DNA of 64,000 nucleotides, taken from the NCBI RefSeq assembly GCF_018401815.1, contig NZ_JAGYKG010000005.1:124001-188000 (forward strand), in the 5' to 3' direction. The position numbers were made by a program, and so were the translations under genes. Below the pieces are notes generated by a model. It searched no databases. It had not been told where the DNA came from and was given only the letters and a program-made list of their open reading frames with translations. Shown piece by piece: positions 46,047 through 54,841 of this stretch. The DNA is from Nonlabens sp. Lineage in GTDB: Bacteria; Bacteroidota; Bacteroidia; Flavobacteriales; Flavobacteriaceae. How positions within the stretch are numbered: the first letter of the stretch is position 1; the number at the start of each line of letters is the position of its first letter.

Positions 46047-48611
46047 TTATGCAGAATTACGACTGGCGTTGATATTTCCATAGAGAGAACGAGTTACCAT
46101 ACGCTCATAGGTATCTATATTTTCAGTCGCCTTTCCTGCATTGATCTCTTGCACCATTTTTAATGCATATTGTTGAATGGTTAATAATGGTAAGACGATA
46201 GTTTCTCTAGCTTGAATACTGGCCCGTCCTGCTGGCTCATTTTCCATCAATGTTTTCATTCCAGAGATCTTGAGCATATACTTTTTTGAACGCTCGTATT
46301 CTGTATAAATCATCTTCCAAAACTCACCGTAGATAGGATCATGCTCCATATAAGCAGTTAAACCAAAGAATGATTTGGTTAAACTCATCATGCTATTATC
46401 TAGTAGTGTACGGAAAAACTTATTGTTTTTATACAGCTCTTCAGCTGCTTCCCAGTTACCAGCCTTATCCATTATTTCTAGTGCGGTACCTACGCCGTAA
46501 AATCCAGGAACATTTTGCTTTAGTTGACTCCAAGAACCAACAAATGGAATAGCTCTTAAATCTTTAAACCTCAATTCTGCGCTTCCCGCACGCTTGCTAG
46601 GGCGACTTCCTATGTTGGTTTTGGCATAATATTTTAAGGTGCTCATCTGTTCCAGATAGGACAGGAATTGTGGGTGCGCTTTAAAATCGGTGTAAGCTTT
46701 ATAACTTGATGTTGCTAGTTGATCCATAGTAGCTTCATCCTTTTCTGAAAAGTCATTGGCATCACTAGCATAAACCGCATTGCTCACTCCACTACTTATC
46801 ATTTGCTCTAGATTGTACTGACAGCTTTCTAAGGTGCCAAACTTAGAGCTAATGGTTTGACCTTGCACGGTTAACTGAATGTGTTTGGATTCTATTTTGG
46901 TGCCCATAGAAGCGTAAAATTGGTGGGTTTGGCCTCCACCACGAGCAGGCGGTCCACCTCTACCATCAAAGAATACAATAGAAATACCGTATTCCCTAGA
47001 AACCGAACTTAAGGCTTCTTTAGCTTCATAAATAGCCCAATTGGCCATTAAATAACCACCGTCTTTAGTACCATCACTGAAGCCTAACATGATATGCTGC
47101 GTATCGTCTCGCCTTTTTACGTGAGCACGGTAATGCTCATTTTCATAAAGCGATCGCATCACCTCTGGAGCTTTTATTAAATCTGGAACAGTTTCAAATA
47201 AAGGCACTACATCTATTTTGGGTTGAGGCATATTACACAATCTGATCATCGCATAGACCTCCATAATTTGAGAAGCCATTTGTGTATTAGAAATGATGTA
47301 CCGATTACAGCCTTTTTCCCCGTTGCGTTCTTGAATGTTTTTAATGGCGTAAATGCTGCTTAGTGTTCGTTGTGTGTAGTCGTCTGTAAATTCATTAGGA
47401 TCGATAGAGCCCTCCACCTGTGCCAGTACGTTTACTTTCTCATCTTCAGTTAAGCTGTCGTAGTTGGAGGGTAGTTTCGCTTTCGCGAAAGCGAGGATCT
47501 CATCAAAAACCGCATCGTGAGCACTGCTATCTTGTCGTATATCTAAGGTGGCAAAATGGAAACCGAACAATTCAATTTTATGTATAAAACTGTCTATTTG
47601 ACCGAGAAATAGGGAGTTATGCTGCTCTATAACAGTAGACCTGATCTCGTTCATTCTATCAATAAGATCTTGGGGAGTAAAATCCAAGACTTCTTTTTCA
47701 AAAATAGACTTGTAACACCTACTTTCTAAAGCTGATAACTGCTCTTCAACGCCTTTAAAAGTAAGCCTTCTGCGCAGCTTGCGCAAATCCCTGTAATAAT
47801 TTCTAAATATGGTGGATCGCAATCGTTTGGCTACATTTAATGTAATAGCCGTAGTCACAAACGGATTTCCATCTCGATCACCACCTGGCCAAAAACCTAT
47901 TTCTACAATCTGATTCTTAAACTCCTGCGGATTCTCAATATGGGTTTTAAGGTAATCATAAATATTACCCATCGCCTGATAAAATACATGTTCTAGGTAC
48001 CAAATTAAACTTACCGCCTCATCAAATGGAGTAGGTTTTTCCTTTTTAAAGAAAGGGGTTTTACCCAATTGGGAAAGCAACAGTTTGACCTCCTGTAGTT
48101 GATTCGCTTTAATAGCATCTCCCAAATCGTTAATAATACCCAGAACAGCGCCTGGATAAAATTGTGTTGGGTGAGCTGTTAATACCGGGCGTACTTTAAA
48201 TTCTTTTAAATAAGCAGCTAATTCTTCTGTTTTATTTAGTTCTACTGCCTCCTCTTTGATACTGCGCAGGGAACCGCGGCCATCTATATTGTTGACCTTA
48301 CTAAAAGCGGCATCTTCAATAGCATCAAACAACACTACCTGTCGCTCTATATATTGAATAAATCTAAAAAGCATGTCTTCTCGCTCTTTAGAAGCTGTGT
48401 CACGCATGTATCTTTCAAAAAAGTACTCGACAATCTCGGTAGGGTTTTTACCTTTTTCATAACCTCTTACACATAATTCATGAAATAATGGCAATAATCC
48501 ACCAGTATTTGAAATCTGATCAAATGGTAGTGTCATAAAAATCCCATTAAAAATCTGGTATTTTGATTCTACTTCATTTTTAAAACGTTCAATTTTTGGT
48601 AATCTTGACAT
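46047..48611 (-). CDS. ppc: Phosphoenolpyruvate carboxylase
   Basis: 854 residues, slightly shorter than the usual 880-910. It adds bicarbonate to PEP, giving oxaloacetate for TCA replenishment. Catalytic motifs: TAHPTQ with His147 (TAHPTE in most enzymes), GFSDGTKDGGYLMANW and FFDGRGGPPARGGG. These variants mark a divergent branch common in Bacteroidota. A dispersed palindrome copy encodes LAFAKAKLP at about residue 375. The acyl carrier protein gene ends only 45 bases upstream. Confidence 0.93.
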   Translation of the reverse strand: MSRLPKIERFKNEVESKYQIFNGIFMTLPFDQISNTGGLLPLFHELCVRGYEKGKNPTEIVEYFFERYMRDTASKEREDMLFRFIQYIERQVVLFDAIEDAAFSKVNNIDGRGSLRSIKEEAVELNKTEELAAYLKEFKVRPVLTAHPTQFYPGAVLGIINDLGDAIKANQLQEVKLLLSQLGKTPFFKKEKPTPFDEAVSLIWYLEHVFYQAMGNIYDYLKTHIENPQEFKNQIVEIGFWPGGDRDGNPFVTTAITLNVAKRLRSTIFRNYYRDLRKLRRRLTFKGVEEQLSALESRCYKSIFEKEVLDFTPQDLIDRMNEIRSTVIEQHNSLFLGQIDSFIHKIELFGFHFATLDIRQDSSAHDAVFDEILAFAKAKLPSNYDSLTEDEKVNVLAQVEGSIDPNEFTDDYTQRTLSSIYAIKNIQERNGEKGCNRYIISNTQMASQIMEVYAMIRLCNMPQPKIDVVPLFETVPDLIKAPEVMRSLYENEHYRAHVKRRDDTQHIMLGFSDGTKDGGYLMANWAIYEAKEALSSVSREYGISIVFFDGRGGPPARGGGQTHQFYASMGTKIESKHIQLTVQGQTISSKFGTLESCQYNLEQMISSGVSNAVYASDANDFSEKDEATMDQLATSSYKAYTDFKAHPQFLSYLEQMSTLKYYAKTNIGSRPSKRAGSAELRFKDLRAIPFVGSWSQLKQNVPGFYGVGTALEIMDKAGNWEAAEELYKNNKFFRTLLDNSMMSLTKSFFGLTAYMEHDPIYGEFWKMIYTEYERSKKYMLKISGMKTLMENEPAGRASIQARETIVLPLLTIQQYALKMVQEINAGKATENIDTYERMVTRSLYGNINASRNSA
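47479..47492. repeat. Dispersed palindrome copy 10 (in CDS)
   Basis: Exact GCTTTCGCGAAAGC with C/G flanks (16 bases), read on the minus strand as AFAKA in PEP carboxylase. Confidence 0.9.
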
Positions 48612-48656
48612 GTGATTAGTGATTTATATGATTGGTAATTTAATGGCAGTTGAAAC

Positions 48657-48908
48657 CTATGAAGCGGTTTTTGCTGTAACTATTTCAATAGCGTTACTTA
48701 CCGTTTTCATAGCTTCCATATCTTTTTCATCAAGAGTAATGTCAAAGGCATCCTCCACATCGAGTACGACATCTACTAAATGGGCACTATTAATACCTAG
48801 ATCTTGCATTAAATGGCTTTCCAATTGTATAGCGCTTTCTTTTACATCTTGAGGTAGATAGACTTTTACAATTTTAAAAAGCGCTTCTTGTATTTCGTTT
48901 TCTTGCAT
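48657..48908 (-). CDS. Acyl carrier protein of the type III PKS cluster
   Basis: 83 residues of the four-helix ACP fold. The phosphopantetheine site is Ser41 in LGINSAHLVD, where the usual DSL is NSA. The acidic surface is typical. The housekeeping ACP of fatty-acid synthesis normally has DSLD, so this is a specialised carrier, here next to a KAS gene (132 bases) and a dehydratase. Confidence 0.87.
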   Translation of the reverse strand: MQENEIQEALFKIVKVYLPQDVKESAIQLESHLMQDLGINSAHLVDVVLDVEDAFDITLDEKDMEAMKTVSNAIEIVTAKTAS

Positions 48909-49040
48909 GTTATTTTTTCAATAGAATTTTAAAAATACCATCAAAAAATGGATTTTCCTTGGAGTTAGGGAGAGTTTAAGAGTTTAAACCCTTAATAACA
49001 AAGTTAGATCAGTAAAATACTTTTTTAGGAAATTCAGTAG

Positions 49041-50330
49041 TTAAGAACTGTACTTTTTTAGTAAAACGCAGGCATTTACATCTCCGAATCCGAAACTCGC
49101 TTTTGCCAAAATATTCAGATCTACATATTTGGAGCTTAACGGAAAACTCTTTTTGTCAATTACATCCATAATCTCTGGATGTATAGAAGTGATATTGCTG
49201 TTTCCATATATCTTTTGTTCTTTTAATTGTAGCACAGCTCCTACCAACTCTATACTACCTGCTGCAGCGAGGCAATGGCCTATACAGGACTTAAAGGTAT
49301 TTATAAAAGGGAATTCTGCGCCTTTAAGTTTAAAAGCAGTCGACCAATTTTTAATTTCGAAAGCGTCTTTTGATGTTGCAGTAAGGTGTCCATTAATCGC
49401 ATCGATTTCTGTTGCAGTTACTCCTGCATCTTTCATTGCCAGATGTATACAATCTTGTACAGCTTGACCATTAGGTGCTGTCATAGAGCCGTCAGCTCGA
49501 TGTCCGCCAGAATTTACTGCACCTCCTAATACTTCTGCATAGATCTTAGCTCCTCGTTTTTGAGCACTACCTAAATGTTCTAAAATAAAAGCACCGGCTC
49601 CAGATCCAGGAACAAAACCTGCGGCATCTTCTGATAAAGGCCTGCTGGCGTTTTCTGGATCTTGGTTGTATTTAGTTGGTAAAATCCGCATGGCATCAAA
49701 TCCGCCCCAGATATAAGGGCCTGAATCACTAGTAGATCCCACCAGCATTTGAGTTGCTTTTCCAGCTGCAATACGCTCATAGCCCATAAGAAATGCTTCT
49801 GTACCTGTGCAACAAGCACTGGAATTACTGGTGACGATATTGCCACAACCCAATTCTCCTGCCAACCAGGCACTGATACCGCTGGTCATGGTTTGAATCA
49901 CACTGGTACTTCCAAGGCGGCGCACTTTTTTATCATCAATTAAATGAATGGCTTCCCTAAATTTTTCACCACCGCTTTGACCAGTTCCGAAAATAATTCC
50001 CATTTCTGACAGGGCCTTTTCTGGACTTGCGATTTCTAGACCAGCATCTTTAAAAGCTTCTTTTCCAGCGATAACCCCATAAACCAGGCCGCTGGCTTTC
50101 AAGCCTCTTAGTTGTAGCGGTGTAAAATTATCGGCGAGTAATTCTTCTGTAATTTGTGGGGTGCCAGAAACTTGACAGCCAAAGTTTAAATCGGCTAATT
50201 GTGGGTCAAATCTTATTCCAGAGGTTTGTTCTTGTAATGCTTTCGCGAAAGCGGAAACCCCAATGGCATTAGGAGCCACAACACCCATTCCCGTAATCAC
50301 AACTCTTCGCCTATTATTATCTGTATTCAT
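49041..50330 (-). CDS. Beta-ketoacyl-ACP synthase (KAS I/II family)
   Basis: 429 residues with the thiolase fold. Catalytic triad: Cys173 (SSACCTG), His315 (NGHLTATS) and His352 (IGHCLAAAG). The overall pattern is FabF-like but with differences from the FabF consensus TACATG and NAHGTST, so it may accept unusual chains. AFAKA at 27-31 comes from a dispersed palindrome copy. It should extend the acyl chain on the neighbouring ACP. Confidence 0.9.
   Translation of the reverse strand: MNTDNNRRRVVITGMGVVAPNAIGVSAFAKALQEQTSGIRFDPQLADLNFGCQVSGTPQITEELLADNFTPLQLRGLKASGLVYGVIAGKEAFKDAGLEIASPEKALSEMGIIFGTGQSGGEKFREAIHLIDDKKVRRLGSTSVIQTMTSGISAWLAGELGCGNIVTSNSSACCTGTEAFLMGYERIAAGKATQMLVGSTSDSGPYIWGGFDAMRILPTKYNQDPENASRPLSEDAAGFVPGSGAGAFILEHLGSAQKRGAKIYAEVLGGAVNSGGHRADGSMTAPNGQAVQDCIHLAMKDAGVTATEIDAINGHLTATSKDAFEIKNWSTAFKLKGAEFPFINTFKSCIGHCLAAAGSIELVGAVLQLKEQKIYGNSNITSIHPEIMDVIDKKSFPLSSKYVDLNILAKASFGFGDVNACVLLKKYSS
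50239..50252. repeat. Dispersed palindrome copy 11 (in CDS)
   Basis: Exact GCTTTCGCGAAAGC, read on the minus strand as AFAKA near the start of the KAS protein. Confidence 0.9.
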
Positions 50331-50563
50331 AACAAAACGAAACTACATAATCTTTAGTAGATATGGCTACTGTTAATCATGGACTTTTACTGTGTAGGAT
50401 GGTTATAAAGGTTTGTTGCAGCAGCAGCTCATTCAAGAATAGTAATGATGAGTTAAAAAAAATAGGGATAGGAATGGGTGTTGAGTTGTATTCATAAGCA
50501 TATCTTTAATGCAGTATTCCAATAGGATTAGGTTTTTGGTTTTGGTAAGAATCAAGCAAGTGG

Positions 50564-50592
50564 TTGGTTTTTGGAACAGTTCAGTACTTTTA
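50564..50592 (+). promoter_or_regulatory. Candidate promoter of the DUF547 gene
   Basis: TTG at 50564-50566, 18 bases, then TACTTTTA at 50585-50592. It supports ATG 50605 as the start, with a leader of about 6 bases, over ATG 50509. Confidence 0.45.
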
Positions 50593-50604
50593 AAAGAACA
50601 CAAG

Positions 50605-51393
50605 ATGACAAAGAACAAATTTTTAGTAGTTGCCTTATTGGGTATTGGCTTCTGTAACTCCCAGCAGAAGGAGGTTCAAGAACAGCATTTGGCCAATTAT
50701 GTCGTTTCTAATACGGCCATGCAGCAAGAACATATACAAGAGAACAAAGAGGTCTTTGATCACCGCCTTTTTGATCAATTGCTTAAGAAGTATGTCAACA
50801 AAAACGGCGCAGTTAATTATGAAGGAATTAAAACACATCAAAAGCCTTTAAGAGATTATCTAGAAAGTATCCGAGTGCACACCCCAAAAAATAAGTGGAG
50901 CCGCGAGGATGAATTAGCTTATTATATGAATGCTTACAATGCGATGACCATTGATTTGATTGTCAGAAACTATCCTTTAAAAAGCATCAAAGACATCAAG
51001 GATCCATGGGAACAACGCCTTTGGAAAATAGGTGAAAAGCTGATCAGTCTAGAAGAAATTGAGCATGAAATACTAAGAAAAATGAACGAGCCGCGCATTC
51101 ATTTTGGGATCAATTGTGCTTCTTTTTCTTGTCCGCCATTGATGGATGAGGCTTTTACGGCTGCTCAAGTGGATGCACAACTGCAGCGACTAGCGGTGCA
51201 GTTTATCAATGATCCCAAACGCAATACGATAACAGCAGGTAGAGTCGAAATTTCCAATATCTTCAAATGGTTCAGAAAGGATTTTACCAAAAATGGAGAT
51301 CTTATTGATTTTTTAAACAGCTACAGTAAAGTTAAAATTGATAAAAATGCCCGAGTGCGTTATATGGATTACGACTGGAGTTTGAATGAGTAA
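50605..51393 (+). CDS. DUF547 domain protein, exported
   Basis: 262 residues. A signal peptide (MTKNKFLVVALLGIGFCNSQ) precedes the DUF547 domain (about 60-240): KYVNKNGAVNYEGIK, LAYYMNAYNAMTIDLIV, HFGINCASFSCPPLMDEAF and VEISNIFKWFRKDF. DUF547 proteins are poorly understood. It is the only plus-strand gene inside the polyketide gene region and may be an accessory or a later insertion. Confidence 0.85.
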   Translation: MTKNKFLVVALLGIGFCNSQQKEVQEQHLANYVVSNTAMQQEHIQENKEVFDHRLFDQLLKKYVNKNGAVNYEGIKTHQKPLRDYLESIRVHTPKNKWSREDELAYYMNAYNAMTIDLIVRNYPLKSIKDIKDPWEQRLWKIGEKLISLEEIEHEILRKMNEPRIHFGINCASFSCPPLMDEAFTAAQVDAQLQRLAVQFINDPKRNTITAGRVEISNIFKWFRKDFTKNGDLIDFLNSYSKVKIDKNARVRYMDYDWSLNE

Positions 51394-51432
51394 GTCTTCA
51401 TTGGAGTTAGTTGTGTAGGCTACAAAAGGAGA

Positions 51433-51873
51433 TTATTTAGCAATTATAATTCCGCTCATCCAGCCTTCAGCGATTTTATTCTTGCTCTCATCTATCATTT
51501 GAACCCTTACTTTTAATTTACCAAAACGAAAGTATTCTTTTTTTGCAGTAACAATGACGGTTGTTTCTGGTAAAACAGTGTTCAAGAAAGTAATGTGATT
51601 TTCTGTAAAGGCACATTGAAGAGGTTTTTCTTCGTCTTGCATCAAATAACTTCCTAAGCAAGCCAACCCTATTTGAGCCATACATTCTGTTAGGATAACG
51701 CCTGGAGTTACTGGATGATCCTTAAAATGGTGTTCATAGAAGTATTCCTTCTTTTGAAAACGGTAAATCCCGATCACACTAGTGTCATCGATCTCTAACA
51801 ACTGATCTACAAACTTAAATCCGTCACCATAAGGGAGGTTAGCTACAATTTTTTCTAATGGATTTAAGAGCAT
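51433..51873 (-). CDS. FabZ/FabA-like hot-dog dehydratase
   Basis: 146 residues of the hot-dog fold. HFKDHPVTPGVILTECMAQ has the catalytic His (about 49) and Glu (about 63) of FabZ-like 3-hydroxyacyl-ACP dehydratases. It is separate from the FabZ domain fused to LpxC, so this is a second, cluster-specific dehydratase. It lies in the same direction as the KAS and ACP genes. Confidence 0.87.
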   Translation of the reverse strand: MLLNPLEKIVANLPYGDGFKFVDQLLEIDDTSVIGIYRFQKKEYFYEHHFKDHPVTPGVILTECMAQIGLACLGSYLMQDEEKPLQCAFTENHITFLNTVLPETTVIVTAKKEYFRFGKLKVRVQMIDESKNKIAEGWMSGIIIAK

Positions 51874-51944
51874 TCTTTTGGAGTATTAAGTATGATGTGC
51901 ATATCTATAGGTTTTTGAACTTAGATTTCAAGTTCGATTTCGAG

Positions 51945-52266
51945 TTTCCGTTCCCCAGCCCTAAAGGGTGCGGAAGCCCCTTTCTATTTTATCTCGATTT
52001 TAAAAAAAAACCTAGTCTTTAGTTCGAGTTCAAGTTCAAGTTCAGATTCAAGTTCAAGTTTCCGTTCCCCAGCCCTAAAGGGTGCGGAAACCCCATTCTA
52101 TTTTATCTCGATTTTTAAAAAAAACCTAGTCTTTAGTTCAAGTTCGATTTCAAGTTCAAATTCAAGTTCAAGTTCGAGTTCAAGTTTCCGTTCCCCAGCC
52201 CTAAAGGGTGCGTAAGCCCCTTTCTATTTTATCTCGATTTTTAAAAAAAAACCTAGTCTTTAGTTC
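51945..52266. repeat. Three-copy direct repeat with intervening hexamer arrays
   Basis: A unit of about 81 bases (starts 51945, 52059, 52185) begins TTTCCGTTCCCCAGCCC and ends CTAGTCTTTAGTTC. Units are separated by runs of the hexamer AAGTTC and variants; spacing between units is 114 and 126 bases. CCCCAGCCCTAAAGGG-like sequence is, as I recall, widespread between genes in Bacteroidota. The last array touches the reductase stop. No gene lies in this gap of 421 bases. Confidence 0.85.
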
Positions 52267-52294
52267 GAGTTCAAGTTCAAGTTCAGATTCATCT

Positions 52295-53077
52295 TCATTG
52301 CAAACTCTCGCCACCATCGACTTTAATGATGGTTCCTGTGATCCAGCCTGCTTCTTCCTTACTCATTAAATAGACTGCGTTTGCTACACGTTCAGGAGTA
52401 GTTAATTCCTGATGAGGATTCCGCTTTAAACTCGCAGCCTTCAGTTCTTCGTACCCAGGAATCATGCTTAAACTCAAGGTGTCAGTAACTCCGGCTTGTA
52501 TACAATTGGAAGTAATCTGGTGTGGAGCAAACTCAATGGCTATACTCCTATTGATCGCCTCTAAAACTGCTTTTGCTGCGCTCACAGCGGCATAAGACTT
52601 CATAGGTTTGGTACTCCCCTCACTTGTAAAACTTAGAATTTTTGCTGGTTGAGCAAACAAATGAGCGTTGAAAAGTGCTTTGGTCCAGCTGTACAAGCTT
52701 ATTCCCATAGAATGAATGGTTTGCTGGAAATCAATAGTAGTTAATGGTTGATCACCTGTTAATGGCTTTAGATTGCCTTTAGAGATGCTGTGCAGCAGCA
52801 CACTTATTTTTTGACCTTTTAAAAAGTCTTCTATTTTTGACAAGTTTTGTTCTAATTGATCCTCTCTAGTTGCATCACTATTGATGGTTACTAATTGGAT
52901 ATCATAAGAACGCAAGACATCAAAGCTCGCCTCTATTTGTTCCATTTGCATTCTGGCTGCTCTGTAAAAAATGATCAAATTCATTCCGTGTTGAGCCAAT
53001 TTTAAAGCACTTGCATAGCCTAAGCCACTACTGCCGCCTAAAATTAACGCATAGGTATCTTTAAACTCTTTTACCAT
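52295..53077 (-). CDS. FabI/FabL-like enoyl-ACP reductase
   Basis: 260 residues of the SDR superfamily. The active site is Tyr162-x6-Lys169 (SYAAVSAAKAVLEA), the spacing of enoyl-ACP reductases and not of the Y-x3-K ketoreductases. GGSSGLGYASA is the cofactor loop and KVDGGESL the usual end. This pattern resembles FabL. It may saturate the nascent acyl chain on the cluster ACP. The overlap with the type III PKS gene is 7 bases. Confidence 0.82.
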   Translation of the reverse strand: MVKEFKDTYALILGGSSGLGYASALKLAQHGMNLIIFYRAARMQMEQIEASFDVLRSYDIQLVTINSDATREDQLEQNLSKIEDFLKGQKISVLLHSISKGNLKPLTGDQPLTTIDFQQTIHSMGISLYSWTKALFNAHLFAQPAKILSFTSEGSTKPMKSYAAVSAAKAVLEAINRSIAIEFAPHQITSNCIQAGVTDTLSLSMIPGYEELKAASLKRNPHQELTTPERVANAVYLMSKEEAGWITGTIIKVDGGESLQ

Positions 53078-54123
53078 TCTAATAGTATTCTTTGAGCAGT
53101 AAACCCAGGTCCAAAACTTAACATCAAACCCTTAGAGCCTTTGTTGAGTTCCCTACACATAAAGCGTTCTAAAACAAATAGAACTGTCGCGCTACTCATG
53201 TTTCCATAGATACGCAATACTTCTTTAGTGTCGTCTATATTTTTACCGAGTTTATGAAACAGTTCTTCTACAGTTTGCACGATCTTTTTACCTCCAGGAT
53301 GGAAAATTAAATGATCAACATCGTTGATAGTTAATCCATTCTTTTCTAAAAACGGATGTATAATAGCAGGAAAATGACTAGCTATAGTTTCTGGAACAGA
53401 TTTATCCAACACCATTTGTAAGCCACTATTTACTAAGTCAAATCCCATCATGTGTGTTGCATCTGGGAAATGGTACATTTCATGTGATTTAATAACTGGA
53501 CCTTTGTCTTCTTCACAAGAAGAAAGCAATACACAGGCGCATCCGTCACCAAATATAGCCGCACTCACCATATTGGCCATGGAGAAATCGTCCAATTGGA
53601 AGGTTGCCGTAGGTGCTTCTATAGCCAGCACCGCTGCTTTTTTATTTGGATTGGCTCTGAGGAAATTTTCGGCATAAATCAGTCCAGAAATCCCTGCAAC
53701 ACAGCCCATTTCTGTAACTGGCAATCGCACGATATCTTGTCTCATACCCATAGAGTTGATCAAATAGGCGTCAATAGACGGGATCATGATACCTGTGCAA
53801 CTTACGGTGATGATGTAATCGAGTTCTTGAGCATTCCAAGAGGCTTTTTTCAAAGCTTTCTCTATAGCCGTTTGAGCTAGAGGCACCACTTCTCTTTTAT
53901 AAATATCATTGCGTTCTTGAAAAGAAGTCCTTGTAAAAACTTCAATAGGATCCATGATGGAATAACGTTTATCCACGCCTGCACCTTCAAAAATCTTGAT
54001 GGTTTTGCGTCTCAAACGCTCGTCCTGACCAGAAAGCCATTCTTCAACAAATGGCAAAATGTCTTTAGTTTCCTTATAATACTGCGGCGTTACCGTCGCT
54101 ACACTTTTAATTTTTACGCTCAT
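53071..54123 (-). CDS. Type III polyketide synthase
   Basis: 350 residues, chalcone/stilbene-synthase-like. The catalytic triad is clear: Cys141 (EMGCVAGISG), His275 (FHPGGKK) and Asn308 (YGNMSSAT). These homodimeric, ACP-independent enzymes extend an acyl starter with malonyl-CoA and close a ring, giving pyrones, resorcinols or similar products. In bacteria with a fatty-acid neighbour, starters are long acyl chains. It overlaps the methyltransferase gene by 17 bases and the reductase gene by 7. Confidence 0.93.
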   Translation of the reverse strand: MSVKIKSVATVTPQYYKETKDILPFVEEWLSGQDERLRRKTIKIFEGAGVDKRYSIMDPIEVFTRTSFQERNDIYKREVVPLAQTAIEKALKKASWNAQELDYIITVSCTGIMIPSIDAYLINSMGMRQDIVRLPVTEMGCVAGISGLIYAENFLRANPNKKAAVLAIEAPTATFQLDDFSMANMVSAAIFGDGCACVLLSSCEEDKGPVIKSHEMYHFPDATHMMGFDLVNSGLQMVLDKSVPETIASHFPAIIHPFLEKNGLTINDVDHLIFHPGGKKIVQTVEELFHKLGKNIDDTKEVLRIYGNMSSATVLFVLERFMCRELNKGSKGLMLSFGPGFTAQRILLEW

Positions 54124-54841
54124 CTATTGGAATTATCCATATAAAACGGAACGACCACTTCCATGTCCATCGGTCATTTGTTACACCTATAGCAGTAGCA
54201 TATTTCTTAAAATCTCTAGTTTTAAAACCTGATGCAATACTGATCAATCCATCGTGTTTAGAGATGTCATGTTTTATAAAAATAGGACTTATATATTTAA
54301 AAAATAGAAAGGCAATTCGATGCCTGTGCAAATCATTGATAATGATACTTTTGGTTGTAATCTCTTTAAATTTAGAAAGGAAACTTACGATTTCTTCGTC
54401 ATCAAAATGATGCATGGTTAAAGAGCTTATGAGGATATCACAGTGTACTTCTTCAGGGTTGATCTGTAGTATATCGCTTTCGCGAAAGCTTAACCTTGAC
54501 AATCCCTCACTTTTATCACGAGCTTTCTCAATAGATCGGGATGCAAAATCTAGCCCGACAAAGCTGATGTTTTCTCGATCCAAATGGGCTTCTAAATAGC
54601 GCAACATCTCACCATCACCGCAACCTGCATCAATTATTACCAATGATTGATTGGGGTGTTTAGAGACCTCTTTTTTTACCGCCTGAAGCATAAACTTAAA
54701 GCCACCTAGCAGGTTATTTACCGTATTGATATCGTCCACAGCATGTTGCAAAGTGAGTTCCTCTAGCATAGGATCATCCATCCATTCTGGATCGGTATTG
54801 CGTTTATGAGAATCGTATGTAATATTAGATAGGTTTCCCAT
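54107..54841 (-). CDS. Class I SAM-dependent methyltransferase
   Basis: 244 residues. SAM-binding motif I is VIIDAGCGDGEM (about 69-79), with SLTMHHFDDEEI (motif IV region) and RHRIAFLFFKYI. In the Streptomyces srs operon the analogous enzyme methylates an alkylresorcinol hydroxyl. Here the target is presumably the product of the overlapping PKS gene. A palindrome copy is read as LSFRES, not AFAKA. Confidence 0.87.
   Translation of the reverse strand: MGNLSNITYDSHKRNTDPEWMDDPMLEELTLQHAVDDINTVNNLLGGFKFMLQAVKKEVSKHPNQSLVIIDAGCGDGEMLRYLEAHLDRENISFVGLDFASRSIEKARDKSEGLSRLSFRESDILQINPEEVHCDILISSLTMHHFDDEEIVSFLSKFKEITTKSIIINDLHRHRIAFLFFKYISPIFIKHDISKHDGLISIASGFKTRDFKKYATAIGVTNDRWTWKWSFRFIWIIPIDERKN
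54476..54489. repeat. Dispersed palindrome copy 12 (in CDS, other frame)
   Basis: Exact GCTTTCGCGAAAGC in the methyltransferase gene. It is the only coding copy read in a different frame (LSFRES). Confidence 0.9.

Noticed and set aside
51918..52213. Long open frame rich in Ser through the triple repeat
   Set aside because: It has no start codon and arises because unit spacing is a multiple of three.
51945..52266. CRISPR array
   Set aside because: Only three units of about 81 bases separated by low-complexity hexamers, not short repeats with unique spacers; no cas gene.
52295..53077. FabG-type ketoreductase
   Set aside because: Spacing of the active-site Tyr and Lys is Y-x6-K, as in enoyl reductases, and not Y-x3-K.
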